A stretch of DNA of 64,000 nucleotides from Galbibacter sp. BG1 (GTDB lineage Bacteria > Bacteroidota > Bacteroidia > Flavobacteriales > Flavobacteriaceae): positions 558,501-622,500 of the forward strand of contig NZ_CP058364.1 of the NCBI RefSeq assembly GCF_013391805.1, in the 5' to 3' direction. Positions 24,791-34,334 of this stretch are shown here, piece by piece. The notes under the pieces are model-generated. The model was given only the letters and a program-made list of their open reading frames with translations, was not told the origin of the DNA and searched no databases. Each line of letters starts with the position of its first letter. Position 1 is the stretch's first letter. Both the position numbers and the translations under genes were made by a program.

Positions 24791-25981
24791 ATGCCGACAA
24801 TTTCCGAGAAAGGTTTAAAAATGCCACAATCGCCTATACGTAAATTAGTTCCCTACGCAGAAGATGCAAAAAAAAGAGGGATCAATGTATTCCATTTAAA
24901 CATTGGGCAACCCGATATTAAAACTCCAAAAGTTGCTTTGGATGCTGTAAAAAACAACACCCTTGAAACGTTGGAATACAGCAGAAGTGAAGGTTCTGAA
25001 GAATACAGAACAAAACTTGCAGCTTACTATGGTAAAAGAGATATCGATGTGAACCCAAAGGAAATAATTATTACCACCGGCGGATCGGAAGCACTCATGT
25101 TTACCATGGGATCTATAATGGATACCGATGACGAAATTATTATTCCAGAACCGTTTTATGCCAATTATAATGGTTTTGCAACTGCCTCTGGAGTTAAAGT
25201 TGTGCCAGTTGTTTCTAAAATAGACAACAATTTTGCCCTTCCTCCTATCGAAGATTTTGAGACGCTTATTACCCCTAAAACAAAAGCTATCTTAATTTGT
25301 AATCCTGGAAATCCTACCGGATACCTATATTCTAAAGAAGAAATCAAGAAATTAGCGAAGATTGTAAAAAAACATAATCTTTTTCTAATTGCAGATGAAG
25401 TATACCGTGAGTTTGCTTATGATGGTGCCGAGCACTATTCCATCCTTCAAGAGGAAGGCCTCGAAGAAAATGCCATCGTGGTAGATTCTGTTTCTAAAAG
25501 GTACAGCATGTGCGGGGCTCGTATTGGTTGTATGATTTCTAAAAACAAAGAAGTAATAAATACTGCTTTAAAATTTGCCCAAGCAAGACTCTCTCCTCCA
25601 GCATTTGCACTTATTGCTAGTGAAGCGGCCCTAGATACTCCACAGAGTTATTTCGATGAAGTTATCGAAGAATATGTAGAGCGAAGAGATCTTTTAATTA
25701 CTGAATTAAATAAAATAGAAGGCGTAACCGTAGCCAAGCCACAAGGAGCCTTTTATTGCATCGCCAAATTGCCTGTTGAAAACACAGATGATTTTGCGCA
25801 ATGGCTTTTGGAAAGTTTCGATGTGGATGGAGAAACTGTAATGGTAGCGCCAGCAGCCGGGTTTTACTCTACGCCAGGAATTGGCTACGACCAAGTGAGG
25901 ATCGCCTATGTATTGAAAAAAGAAAACTTAGTGAAAGCGGTGCACATCCTTAAAGAAGCTTTAAAACAATATAATGCTTAA
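24791..25981 (+). CDS. Class I PLP-dependent aminotransferase (aspartate-aminotransferase-like)
   Basis: 396 residues of fold type I. Visible are NIGQPDIKTP (substrate Gly-Gln-Pro), GSEALMF, CNPGNPTGYLYS, ADEVYREFAYDG (PLP Asp and Tyr) and the Schiff-base Lys236 in DSVSKRYSMCGARIG. The C-terminal FYSTPGIGYDQVRIAY holds the substrate-carboxylate Arg. The family transfers amino groups between aspartate or other amino acids and 2-oxo acids; exact specificity cannot be fixed from motifs. Its end overlaps murB by 8 bp, which suggests one transcript. Confidence 0.92.
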   Translation: MPTISEKGLKMPQSPIRKLVPYAEDAKKRGINVFHLNIGQPDIKTPKVALDAVKNNTLETLEYSRSEGSEEYRTKLAAYYGKRDIDVNPKEIIITTGGSEALMFTMGSIMDTDDEIIIPEPFYANYNGFATASGVKVVPVVSKIDNNFALPPIEDFETLITPKTKAILICNPGNPTGYLYSKEEIKKLAKIVKKHNLFLIADEVYREFAYDGAEHYSILQEEGLEENAIVVDSVSKRYSMCGARIGCMISKNKEVINTALKFAQARLSPPAFALIASEAALDTPQSYFDEVIEEYVERRDLLITELNKIEGVTVAKPQGAFYCIAKLPVENTDDFAQWLLESFDVDGETVMVAPAAGFYSTPGIGYDQVRIAYVLKKENLVKAVHILKEALKQYNA

Positions 25982-26996
25982 AACCAGTGCCATTCAACAC
26001 CATATTTCTTTAAAACCTTACAACACTTTTGGGATTGATGTTAAGGCAAAAAATTTTATTGCTGTTTCCTCGGTAGAAGAACTTAAAAATGTATTGCAAT
26101 TAAAGGAATATAAAGAGAAGTTTATACTAGGAGGAGGCAGCAATATGTTGCTTACAAAAGATGTTGAAGGCCTTGTAATACACATTGATTTTAAAGGAAA
26201 GGAAATCCTTAAAAAGGAAAATGGCCAGGCCCTTGTAAAAGTACAAGCGGGGGAAAATTGGCATGAAACTGTACTTTGGACCTTGGAACAGGATTTGGGC
26301 GGACTCGAAAATCTTTCCCTCATTCCTGGCAATGTAGGTACCGCTCCCATTCAAAATATTGGCGCTTATGGCGTGGAGCTAAAAGATGTTTTTTTTAGTT
26401 GTGAAGCTTTAAACGTTGAAACGTTAAAGATGGTTACCTTCAGTAACGAAGAATGCAATTTTGGTTACCGCGATTCTTATTTTAAAAGAAACAAAGGCTG
26501 TTATATTATTACGGCTGTTACCTTTAAATTAAGCACCAAAAACCATATTACAAATACGTCTTATGGAGCCATTGAGGCGGAACTTCAGAAGAAAAACATT
26601 AAAAACGCCACTATTAAAGAGGTTTCCAATGCAGTAATTAACATACGGCAAAGCAAACTCCCAGACCCAAAAAAACTTGGCAATAGTGGAAGCTTTTTTA
26701 AAAATCCTGTAATAAGCATTCAAGACTTTCAACCACTTAAAACACAATATCCAGAAATTCCACACTACCCAGTTTCTGAGGCAGAAGTTAAAATACCTGC
26801 AGGTTGGCTAATAGAACAATGCGGATTTAAAGGGAAACGATTTGGAGATGCCGGTGTACATAAAAACCAAGCACTAGTCTTGGTTAATTATGGAAATGCC
26901 AGTGGCGAGGAAGTGTGGAATTTAGCCTTAAAAATTCAGCAGGCCGTAAATAAGAAATTCCATATTCGAATAGAACCCGAGGTAAATATTTACTAA
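25974..26996 (+). CDS. murB: UDP-N-acetylenolpyruvoylglucosamine reductase (type I)
   Basis: 340 residues with the MurB FAD-binding domain (NTFGIDVKAKNF, LGGGSNMLLTKD, NLSLIPGNVGTAPIQNIGAYGVE in pieces) and the type I insertion with YRDSYFKR. The catalytic Ser is in GSFFKNP and the C-terminal Glu in RIEPEVNIY. It reduces the enolpyruvyl group to give UDP-MurNAc for peptidoglycan. It overlaps the preceding aminotransferase and is followed by a terminator hairpin at 27006-27030. Confidence 0.96.
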   Translation: MLKTSAIQHHISLKPYNTFGIDVKAKNFIAVSSVEELKNVLQLKEYKEKFILGGGSNMLLTKDVEGLVIHIDFKGKEILKKENGQALVKVQAGENWHETVLWTLEQDLGGLENLSLIPGNVGTAPIQNIGAYGVELKDVFFSCEALNVETLKMVTFSNEECNFGYRDSYFKRNKGCYIITAVTFKLSTKNHITNTSYGAIEAELQKKNIKNATIKEVSNAVINIRQSKLPDPKKLGNSGSFFKNPVISIQDFQPLKTQYPEIPHYPVSEAEVKIPAGWLIEQCGFKGKRFGDAGVHKNQALVLVNYGNASGEEVWNLALKIQQAVNKKFHIRIEPEVNIY

Positions 26997-27005
26997 CAAT
27001 GCCAT

Positions 27006-27030
27006 AAAAGTATACGCTCGTGTACTTTTT
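27006..27030 (+). terminator. Hairpin terminator after murB
   Basis: AAAAGTATAC and GTGTACTTTT (9 of 10 pairs) around a 4-nt loop, ending in a T5 tract. Confidence 0.6.
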
Positions 27031-27119
27031 ATCGTTTTAATTAATAAATTTGACCCCTGTCCGAAATCGGCAAAACTTACATGGCACCATCCACACATAT
27101 GTTATTATTCTAAGTTTGT

Positions 27120-27686
27120 ATGAGTCAACTTCTAGAAAAAAATATTATTTCATTACTGGAGAAGAAAGATGAGAAAGGCATGTCTCTTCTTTACGATTAC
27201 TATGGGGATACCTTGTTTGGTGTGGCTTTAAAAATAACCAAGGACGAAGATCTGGCCAAAGATGTGCTACAAATTAGCCTGATGAAAATCTGGAAAAAAA
27301 TTGACACTTACGACGCCAAAAAATCTAAACTTTTCACTTGGATGTTTCGAATTACGCGCAACACCGCCATCGATAAAATAAGAAGTGCTAATTTAAAGAG
27401 CGATCAGGAAATCCAAATCGAAGTTTCAGACGTATATAATTTAGGAGTTGAGAGTGTTAACCCAGAGCACCTTGATATTAGAAAGCATTTAAATTCGCTT
27501 GATGAAAAATATCAAATCGTTATGGAAGCCTTATTCTTCGAAGGCATGACCCAACAAGAGGCCAGTGAAGCGTTAGACATCCCTTTAGGCACTATCAAAT
27601 CCCGATTAAAAATTGGACTCAGAGAACTAAGACGTATTTACGATCCTGCTACATTGTCAATTTTGTTTTATTTGATAATCCAGTAA
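27120..27686 (+). CDS. ECF-type RNA polymerase sigma factor
   Basis: 188 residues with sigma region 2 (LFTWMFRITRNTAIDKIRSA, DNA-melting and -10 recognition) and region 4 (GMTQQEASEALDIPLGTIKSRLKIGLRELR, helix-turn-helix). The absence of regions 1 and 3 places it in the ECF group. It is followed after 5 bp by a membrane-anchored RskA-type anti-sigma factor, the standard pairing. The pair should control a small envelope or stress regulon; the signal is unknown. Confidence 0.93.
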   Translation: MSQLLEKNIISLLEKKDEKGMSLLYDYYGDTLFGVALKITKDEDLAKDVLQISLMKIWKKIDTYDAKKSKLFTWMFRITRNTAIDKIRSANLKSDQEIQIEVSDVYNLGVESVNPEHLDIRKHLNSLDEKYQIVMEALFFEGMTQQEASEALDIPLGTIKSRLKIGLRELRRIYDPATLSILFYLIIQ

Positions 27687-27691
27687 AAGTC

Positions 27692-28492
27692 ATGAAAAAA
27701 GAAGTTGAAATATTTTTAGAAAGCGACTTGTTAGAACGCTATTTGATTGGCGAAACAAGTTACGATGAAGAAATTCGTACTGAGCATTTTTTGGACACTT
27801 ATCCAGAAGTGCAAACCGCATATGCTACACTACAGGATAATTTAGAATTGTACGCCAAAGCGCATGCCAAAAAAGCTCCTGTAGAACTTAAAGAGCTCGT
27901 TTTAGAGGCTATTTCCAAAGAAGATGCACCTATGGAAAGCACCAAAAAAACAATCCCGTGGTATTTTGTAGCTGCCTGCGTTACTACATTGTTATTTGGA
28001 GCTACTACGGTTACTCTATGGAAGCAAAACAAATTGCTTTCCAATGAAAAAAATACCGTTGCTAGCCAAATAGAAAATTTAAAAAAAGATATTCTTACCA
28101 CTAATTCTAAGTTGGAGAACATTAAAAGTAAATATGCAGTGCTAAACGATCCTGAGACACAAAAATATGTGATCAACGGAAACGAACGTGCCAAAAACTT
28201 ACGCTCTGTAGCCTACATCAATCCGAAGGAAAGGATGACAGCCATAAACATAGTTTCCATGCCAGATCTTCCTGAAGATAAAGAGTTTAAAATGTGGGCA
28301 GAAGTAAATGGTGAAATGGTAAGTTTGGGAGTTCTTGAAAAAGCAGACAGAAAATTAATGTCGTTACCCTTTCAAGATAATGCCTCCAAATATAAAATTA
28401 CCATCGAATCTAAGGGCAATAGCGATTTTGCTTCCATCGATAGCGAAGTGGCCAATATCAATTTATTAAAAGATAGTATAAGTGTGAAGTAA
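27692..28492 (+). CDS. RskA-family anti-sigma factor
   Basis: 266 residues. The N-terminal ~80 residues form the cytoplasmic sigma-binding region (LLERYLIGETSYDEEIRTEHFL). One membrane segment lies at ~90-108 (WYFVAACVTTLLFGATTVTLW), followed by a short coiled coil and the periplasmic RskA C-terminal domain (MTAINIVSMPDLPEDKEFKMWAEVNGEMVSLGVL in pieces). It should hold the upstream sigma factor inactive at the membrane. A strong terminator follows. Confidence 0.92.
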   Translation: MKKEVEIFLESDLLERYLIGETSYDEEIRTEHFLDTYPEVQTAYATLQDNLELYAKAHAKKAPVELKELVLEAISKEDAPMESTKKTIPWYFVAACVTTLLFGATTVTLWKQNKLLSNEKNTVASQIENLKKDILTTNSKLENIKSKYAVLNDPETQKYVINGNERAKNLRSVAYINPKERMTAINIVSMPDLPEDKEFKMWAEVNGEMVSLGVLEKADRKLMSLPFQDNASKYKITIESKGNSDFASIDSEVANINLLKDSISVK

Positions 28493-28516
28493 AAAACTAC
28501 TTAAACCTAGATATTT

Positions 28517-28549
28517 AAAACCTCGCACACCATGTTCGAGGTTTTTTTG
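28517..28549 (+). terminator. Rho-independent terminator of the sigma/anti-sigma unit
   Basis: AACCTCG (28519-28525) and CGAGGTT (28537-28543) form a perfect stem, followed by a T7 run. Confidence 0.8.
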
Positions 28550-28634
28550 TTTCAGGTCATTCCATTCTAAAGCATAACAATTTTTAAACCGTAAAACATA
28601 ACATTCATCGATTAAATTGTAAAACTCTCTTAAA

Positions 28635-28658
28635 TAAATGTAAAACTATTTACATTTA
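28635..28658. promoter_or_regulatory. Perfect 24-bp palindrome, TetR operator candidate
   Basis: TAAATGTAAA-ACTA-TTTACATTTA: ten complementary bases on each side. A second palindrome, AATAGTA-A-TACTATT (28658-28672), abuts it. Both lie just upstream of the -7 box of the TetR gene, so a bound repressor would block the export operon. Confidence 0.65.
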
Positions 28659-28671
28659 ATAGTAATACTAT

Positions 28672-28679
28672 TATATTTG
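28672..28679 (+). promoter_or_regulatory. Putative -7 box of the TetR-export operon
   Basis: TATATTTG fits TAnnTTTG and lies 20 bp before the ATG at 28700, immediately after two palindromes. Confidence 0.6.
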
Positions 28680-28699
28680 CACGAATTAGAGCATTCGCT

Positions 28700-29374
28700 A
28701 TGGATCAACTATTGCAAAACCTTAAGATTAAGGGGAATGAAAAGACGTTTTTAAAAGATCCTGAATCTACCGATTTAGGAAGACGCATCATAGAACACAG
28801 TATTCAGCTAATTAATGAAATAGGCTTTGAAAGTTTTACCTTTAAAAAGCTGGCGCTTCAAATAAACTCCACCGAAAGTTCTGTATATCGGTATTTCGAA
28901 AACAAACATAAGCTTTTGCTATACCTAAGCTCTTGGTATTGGTCTTGGTTGGAGTATCAATTGGTATTTGCCACTTACAGCCTTCAGGACCCAGAAGAAA
29001 GGCTCAATAAAGCCATAGAGATTGTTACCAGAACTACTGAAGAAGATTCTACCTATTCTCATATAAATGAAGTAGTTTTAAATAAAATTGTAATCAACGA
29101 GTTTTCAAAATCTTTCCTTACAAAAGAAGTGGATTTCGAAAATAAGGAAGGCTATTTTCAAATTTACAAACGTTTGGTTAATAGGATAGAAAAAATGGTG
29201 ACCGAAGTAAACAACGATTATAAATTTTCCAAAAGCTTGGCGAGCACGATTCTAGAATCGGCGCTCCACCAGCACTTTTTAAGGGAGCATTTCCCAACTA
29301 TTACCGCCTGCGACAAACCAGAAACCACAACTTTGTTCTTAACAGAATTGGTTGAAAAAGCCCTCAAAAACTAA
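28700..29374 (+). CDS. TetR/AcrR-family transcriptional regulator
   Basis: 224 residues. The N-terminal helix-turn-helix is clear (RRIIEHSIQLINEIGFESFTFKKLALQINSTESSVYRYFENK in pieces, residues ~28-70), and the rest is a helical ligand-binding domain without a recognisable specificity. The gene is the first of an export operon, 5 bp before the ABC protein gene. It probably represses the operon through the palindrome at 28635-28658 and releases on binding a transported or membrane-active compound. Confidence 0.92.
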   Translation: MDQLLQNLKIKGNEKTFLKDPESTDLGRRIIEHSIQLINEIGFESFTFKKLALQINSTESSVYRYFENKHKLLLYLSSWYWSWLEYQLVFATYSLQDPEERLNKAIEIVTRTTEEDSTYSHINEVVLNKIVINEFSKSFLTKEVDFENKEGYFQIYKRLVNRIEKMVTEVNNDYKFSKSLASTILESALHQHFLREHFPTITACDKPETTTLFLTELVEKALKN

Positions 29375-29379
29375 TATTT

Positions 29380-31047
29380 ATGAAAGACATGATCCTCACC
29401 CCTTGGAAAAGATTGTTATCGTTACTGGACTTAGAAAGAAGAGATGTACGCCAAGTAGTATATTACGCTATTTTTGCAGGTTTGGTCTCTTTAACACTTC
29501 CCTTAGGAATACAGGCTATTATAAACCTTATTCAAGGTGCTCAAGTATCTACCTCTTGGATAATTTTGGTAATCTTGGTAACTCTTGGTGTAGGTTTTCA
29601 AGGATTGCTTCAATACATGCAGATACGAATTCTGGAAAACATACAGCAAAAAATATTCATGCGTTCTTCCTTTGAATTTATTTATAGAATGCCAAAGATT
29701 AAAATTGAAGAATTAAAAAATTATTATCCCCCGGAACTGGCAAACCGCTTTTTCGACACCATCACAGTTCAGAAAAACGTTGCAAAAATTTTATTGGATT
29801 TTCCAGCAGCCTCACTTCAAATACTTTTTGGCCTCATACTCCTATCCTTCTACCACCCATTTTTTATTATCTACGGAATTTTATTGATTGTAATTCTATA
29901 CGTGGTTTTTAGAATTACTTTTTCTGAAGGCCTAAAAACAAGTTTGGAAGAATCCAATGCAAAATACAAAGTAGCCCATTGGATACAGGAGGTTGCCCGA
30001 TCCTTAATAAGTTTTAAACTATCGGGAAAAACCACCATGGCTATGAAGAAAAACGACGTGCTCACTGCTACATACCTAAACCATCGGGAGGGGCATTTTA
30101 AAATTTTAAAGCTTCAATTCATACAAATGATTGGTTTTAAGGTTCTGGTTACCGCAGGATTGCTGGTTATTGGAGGCTTATTGGTACTTAACCAACAAAT
30201 GAATATCGGTCAATTTGTAGCTGCGGAAATCATCATATTATTGGTTATTAACTCTGTTGAAAAAGTAATTTATGGGTTAGAAGGGTTCTACGATATTCTA
30301 ACCTCTTTGGAAAAAATCGGACAAGTGGTGGATAAGGAATTGGAAACCCAGGAAGGGATCGATCCATTCCACGAATTACACGATTTAACTATGGATCTCG
30401 AAGGTGTTTCCTATAAAACGCCCGACGGCTTTAAGATCCTTAAAAATGTAAACCTATTTTTAAAATCTAAAGACCGTATTTATTTATCTGGAAAATCTGG
30501 TTCAGGAAAAACAACCTTATTAAAAATAATTTCTGGAATCCTCACTCCTACCGGCGGCTCTATGTATGTAAATGATATTTCCATGAAAGGAGTGCTCCCC
30601 AATAAATACCGTGCACATGTAGGGCAAGTGCTTCCTGAACAAACTCCATTTGAAGCCACCATACAAGAAAATATTACGTTTGGAAATCCAGAAATATCAC
30701 ATCAAGAACTTCAAGATTTACTTAGAAACCTGGGATTATTGGAGTTTGTAAAAAAACAGTCCAAAGGGGTAAATACCATCATTAACCCAGAAGGGCAAAA
30801 GATCCCTCAAACTATTGCCAAAAGAATTTTAATCGCAAGAGCTGTCATTCACAATCCCAAACTTTTAATCCTAAAAGATGTTTTTGAGAATTTTGAATCC
30901 AATGAAGTGGAGAAGCTAATGAAATTTTTAACACATCCCGATCGCCCTTGGGCACTTATAATTTCTAGCCATAGTGAATCGTGGAAGAAATATTGCACCA
31001 AGGAAATTTCACTTGTTAATGGAGAATCGATTACTAAAAGCCTTTAA
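29380..31047 (+). CDS. ABC exporter (membrane domain plus ATPase) with degenerate ATPase motifs
   Basis: 555 residues: an exporter-type membrane domain (first ~310 residues, four to six segments, e.g. VVYYAIFAGLVSLTLPLGIQ) fused to a nucleotide-binding domain. Walker A is intact (SGKSGSGKT, ~370-378). The signature that normally reads LSGGQ is replaced by NPEGQKIPQT, and Walker B reads LLILKDVFENFE, so the usual catalytic Glu after the Asp is Val. The H-loop His is present (SSHSES). The protein should bind ATP but may hydrolyse it poorly alone. It is followed after 2 bp by an HlyD protein and then a TolC homologue, so it looks like the inner-membrane part of a three-part exporter. Confidence 0.9.
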   Translation: MKDMILTPWKRLLSLLDLERRDVRQVVYYAIFAGLVSLTLPLGIQAIINLIQGAQVSTSWIILVILVTLGVGFQGLLQYMQIRILENIQQKIFMRSSFEFIYRMPKIKIEELKNYYPPELANRFFDTITVQKNVAKILLDFPAASLQILFGLILLSFYHPFFIIYGILLIVILYVVFRITFSEGLKTSLEESNAKYKVAHWIQEVARSLISFKLSGKTTMAMKKNDVLTATYLNHREGHFKILKLQFIQMIGFKVLVTAGLLVIGGLLVLNQQMNIGQFVAAEIIILLVINSVEKVIYGLEGFYDILTSLEKIGQVVDKELETQEGIDPFHELHDLTMDLEGVSYKTPDGFKILKNVNLFLKSKDRIYLSGKSGSGKTTLLKIISGILTPTGGSMYVNDISMKGVLPNKYRAHVGQVLPEQTPFEATIQENITFGNPEISHQELQDLLRNLGLLEFVKKQSKGVNTIINPEGQKIPQTIAKRILIARAVIHNPKLLILKDVFENFESNEVEKLMKFLTHPDRPWALIISSHSESWKKYCTKEISLVNGESITKSL

Positions 31048-31049
31048 TT

Positions 31050-32393
31050 ATGCTAAATATATCACACAATCAACTTAATAAAAAGGTGACTCTCGACGAT
31101 TATAAGGCTTATAGAATGGCCGTGCACACCCGGGACTATAAGTATTTTAACAGGTTTTTGGGCGGTTTTGCAATTCTAGGTGTCATAATTTTATTTTTAC
31201 CGTGGACGCAAACAGTATCTGGATCTGGATTTGTAACAACACGTACCCCAGAGCAACGCCCACAGACCATTCAGTCCCCTATTCCCGGACGAATCGAAAA
31301 ATGGTATGTTACAGAAGGGGATTATGTAGAAAAAGGAGATACCATTTTACATATTTCAGAAATAAAAAATGAATATCAAGATCCAAGGTTGCTGGAAAGA
31401 ACCCTTCAACAAAAAGACGCGAAAAGCAACGCCGTTGAGTCTTATAAAAATAAGGTGAAAGCTTTGGAGCAACAGATTTCTGCTTTAAAACAGGAGCGGG
31501 GTTTAAAATTGGAGCAAGCAAAAAACAAACTGCAACAGGCCAAATTAAAAGCGAAAAGCGATAGTATAGACCTAATTGCAGTCAACACAAACACAGAGAT
31601 TGCTGAAAGACAGTTTGAGCGGGCACAAACACTTTTTGAAGAAGGCCTAAAGTCGAAAACAGATGTAGAAGAAAAGAAGCTGAAACTGCAAGAAATGCAA
31701 GCCAAAAGAATCTCTCAAGAAAATAAGCTTTTAACCAGCCAAAATGAAATAATTAATGCGCAAATAGAGCTTAACAGCATCAACGCTGGGTATGCAGAAA
31801 AAATTTCGAAGGTAGAAAGTGATCAGTTTACTACTACTTCTCAGCAGTACGATACCGAGGCACAGGTTTCTAAACTGGAAAGCCAAAGTAGCAATTATGA
31901 ACTCCGAAATGCCATGTATTACATCACAGCGCCGCAAAGTGGCTATATAAGCAAAGCTATAATAAGCGGTATTGGGGAAACTTTTAAAGAAGGTGAAAGA
32001 CTCGTGGGGATTATGCCTTCCAATTACGATTTGGCGGTAGAAACATTTATATCGCCCATCGATTTACCTCTTATGCACTTGGGAGAAGAAGTAAGGATTC
32101 AGTTCGACGGTTGGCCAGCCATTGTTTTTAGCGGATGGCCAAACCAATCTTTCGGAACTTATGGAGGTAAGATTATAGCCATTGAACGTTTTATTAGTCC
32201 GAATGGTAAATATAGAATTTTAATTTCCCCGGATAAGAACGATCACGATTGGCCAGAAAACATACGGGTAGGATCTGGAGCCCGAACGCTGGCACTTCTA
32301 AACGACGTTCCTATTTGGTATGAGCTTTGGAGACACCTCAACGGTTTCCCTCCGCAGTATTACATTCCTACGACAGAAAATTCTAAAAAGTAG
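31050..32393 (+). CDS. HlyD-family periplasmic adaptor
   Basis: 447 residues with one N-terminal membrane segment (FLGGFAILGVIILFLPW), a biotinyl-lipoyl-like half-motif (IQSPIPGRIEKWYVTEGDYVEKGDTIL in pieces), a long alpha-helical coiled coil (~residues 110-275) and the second lipoyl and beta-barrel part (ITAPQSGYISKAI). It bridges the inner-membrane ABC protein and the outer-membrane TolC-like channel encoded on either side. Confidence 0.93.
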   Translation: MLNISHNQLNKKVTLDDYKAYRMAVHTRDYKYFNRFLGGFAILGVIILFLPWTQTVSGSGFVTTRTPEQRPQTIQSPIPGRIEKWYVTEGDYVEKGDTILHISEIKNEYQDPRLLERTLQQKDAKSNAVESYKNKVKALEQQISALKQERGLKLEQAKNKLQQAKLKAKSDSIDLIAVNTNTEIAERQFERAQTLFEEGLKSKTDVEEKKLKLQEMQAKRISQENKLLTSQNEIINAQIELNSINAGYAEKISKVESDQFTTTSQQYDTEAQVSKLESQSSNYELRNAMYYITAPQSGYISKAIISGIGETFKEGERLVGIMPSNYDLAVETFISPIDLPLMHLGEEVRIQFDGWPAIVFSGWPNQSFGTYGGKIIAIERFISPNGKYRILISPDKNDHDWPENIRVGSGARTLALLNDVPIWYELWRHLNGFPPQYYIPTTENSKK

Positions 32394-32401
32394 ATTTTAA
32401 T

Positions 32402-33811
32402 ATGAAAGCAATTTTTTTGAAATACTTTTTGGTTATTCTTTTCTTACCCCTAGCCATCCAAAACAGCTATTCTCAAACTGAAGATAGCAATATCCTAACG
32501 TATGAAGAGTTTATGGGGTATTTAAAACTTTACCATCCGCTTATCAAACAAGCGAATTTAAAGTTGAGTACTGGAGAAGCGAACCTTTTGCGATCCCGGG
32601 GAGGTTTTGACCCTAAAATTACCGTAGATTACGATCGTAAGAAATTTAAAGGAACAGAATATTACGATATATTAAATACCACTTTTAAAATTCCAACCTG
32701 GTACGGAATTGAATTTAAAGCTACGTACGACCAAAATGCGGGTCAATTCCTCGATCCTAGCCTAACAGTTCCCGAAGATGGCCTTTACAGTGCAGGGGTT
32801 TCTTTCTCGGTACTTCAAGGGTTTTTAATGAATGAACGTATGGCCACGCTTAAAAAAGCCAAACACTACCTAGACCAAACAGAAGCAGAACGGGATCTTT
32901 TAGTAAATACCATCCTTTACGAAGCCAGTCTCGCCTATTTCGATTGGGTTTTGGCGCACAACGAACAAGAAATTTATGCTTCCTTTATCGATAATGCTAA
33001 ATTTAGGCTGAATGCCATAAAAAGAAGTATTGAAGAAGGGGACAAAGCTGCCATTGACTCTACAGAGGCAAAAATAATTTTACAAAACCGTCAACTCGGA
33101 CTCGAAAATGCGAAACTGGAAGCACGGAAGGCAGCCTTAAAAGCAAGTAATTATATTTGGATTAACGATATTCCGGTAGAACTCACAGAGGACATGGCGC
33201 CTTCTAATCCTACGGATCAAATTTTAGAGACTGCTTTATTGAATGAACAAATAGTGAACAATACAGAGCTTTTAAATGAACACCCAAAACTAAGGGCGCT
33301 TGATGCGAAACTCAATGTTTTGGATGTGGAACGCGCCTTAAAAGCCAATAAGCTTTTACCAAAGTTGAATCTCGAATACAACTTTCTAAATACAGAGTTC
33401 GATCAGTTTGATAATTATATGACGTCCAATTACAAAGCAGGTGTCAATTTTTCATTTCCGTTATTTTTACGAAAAGAAAGAGGGGATTTAAAACTCACCA
33501 AAATAAAGATTGAAGAAACTGATTTTGAACGGTCATCTCAATTTGTTACCATTCAGAATAAAATTGTTGCGCTTCAAAATGCCATTACTTCCCTTCAAAA
33601 CCAAATGCAGATCAGCGCAGAAGTAGTGTCGAATTACAAAACATTAATTAATGCAGAGGAGCGAAAGTTTTCCATAGGGGAAAGCAGCCTTTTTTTAATC
33701 AATTCAAGAGAGAAAAGCCTTATTGATGCCGAGCTTAAACAAAACGAGATTAACATAAAATTTTTAAATTCTAAAGCAGAGTTGTTTTACACCATGGGAA
33801 CTAATTTGTAA
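32402..33811 (+). CDS. TolC-family outer-membrane efflux protein
   Basis: 469 residues with a signal peptide (MKAIFLKYFLVILFLPLAIQNSYSQ in pieces) and the long helical repeats of an outer-membrane factor; the second half repeats the pattern of the first (VNTILYEASLAYFDWVLAHNE and later TIQNKIVALQNAITSLQNQ). It should be the exit duct of the ABC-HlyD export system encoded upstream, 8 bp after hlyD. Confidence 0.92.
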   Translation: MKAIFLKYFLVILFLPLAIQNSYSQTEDSNILTYEEFMGYLKLYHPLIKQANLKLSTGEANLLRSRGGFDPKITVDYDRKKFKGTEYYDILNTTFKIPTWYGIEFKATYDQNAGQFLDPSLTVPEDGLYSAGVSFSVLQGFLMNERMATLKKAKHYLDQTEAERDLLVNTILYEASLAYFDWVLAHNEQEIYASFIDNAKFRLNAIKRSIEEGDKAAIDSTEAKIILQNRQLGLENAKLEARKAALKASNYIWINDIPVELTEDMAPSNPTDQILETALLNEQIVNNTELLNEHPKLRALDAKLNVLDVERALKANKLLPKLNLEYNFLNTEFDQFDNYMTSNYKAGVNFSFPLFLRKERGDLKLTKIKIEETDFERSSQFVTIQNKIVALQNAITSLQNQMQISAEVVSNYKTLINAEERKFSIGESSLFLINSREKSLIDAELKQNEINIKFLNSKAELFYTMGTNL

Positions 33812-33869
33812 AACGAGTTGGTCGAATAAAAAGTTAACTTCTTTATTAGTCTTTTGAAAATATACCGTG

Positions 33870-34334
33870 ATGAAAGTAGATAATTTAGAACAAGGCTATT
33901 TTGGAATTGGTATTCAAAATGGTAAAACACCAGAAAATCTAGGAGTCCTATGGAGATCTGCACAAAACCTGGGCGCTAGTTTTATTTTTACAATTGGCAA
34001 TCGTTACCAAAAACAAGCATGCGACACCCATAAGGCAGTGGGTGCCATGCCTTACTTTCATTACGAAACTTTTGAAGATTTCTATAAACACCTGCCCAAA
34101 AGTGCTTTGCTAATTGGTGTGGAACTTACCGATACTGCCGAATTACTAGAGCGATTCGAGCATCCGCGACGCGCCGTCTATTTATTGGGCGCAGAAGATC
34201 ATGGCCTTAGCAATAAAGCAATCGAAAAATCCCACAAGCTCATAAAATTTAAATCCACTCTAAGCCTCAATGTAGCGGTCGCCGGCAGCATTGTCATGTA
34301 CGATCGATCGGTAAAAGGGACTGTTATTTATTAA
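33870..34334 (+). CDS. SpoU/TrmH-family RNA 2'-O-methyltransferase
   Basis: 154 residues from ATG 33870 (a GTG one codon earlier is also possible). The SPOUT knot motifs are present: NLGVLWRSAQNLGASFIFTIG (motif 1 in pieces), AVYLLGAEDHGLSNKAIEKSHKL (motif 2) and SLNVAVAGSIVMYDR (motif 3 with the SAM-binding loop). It should 2'-O-methylate tRNA or rRNA. It is shorter than TrmH/RlmB and lacks their N-terminal RNA-binding extension, so it is closer to the TrmL-size class; the exact target is unknown. Confidence 0.9.
   Translation: MKVDNLEQGYFGIGIQNGKTPENLGVLWRSAQNLGASFIFTIGNRYQKQACDTHKAVGAMPYFHYETFEDFYKHLPKSALLIGVELTDTAELLERFEHPRRAVYLLGAEDHGLSNKAIEKSHKLIKFKSTLSLNVAVAGSIVMYDRSVKGTVIY

Noticed and set aside
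27111-27118. TAAGTTTG just before the ECF sigma ATG as a -7 promoter box.
   Set aside because: It ends two bases before the start codon, so transcription would begin inside the gene.
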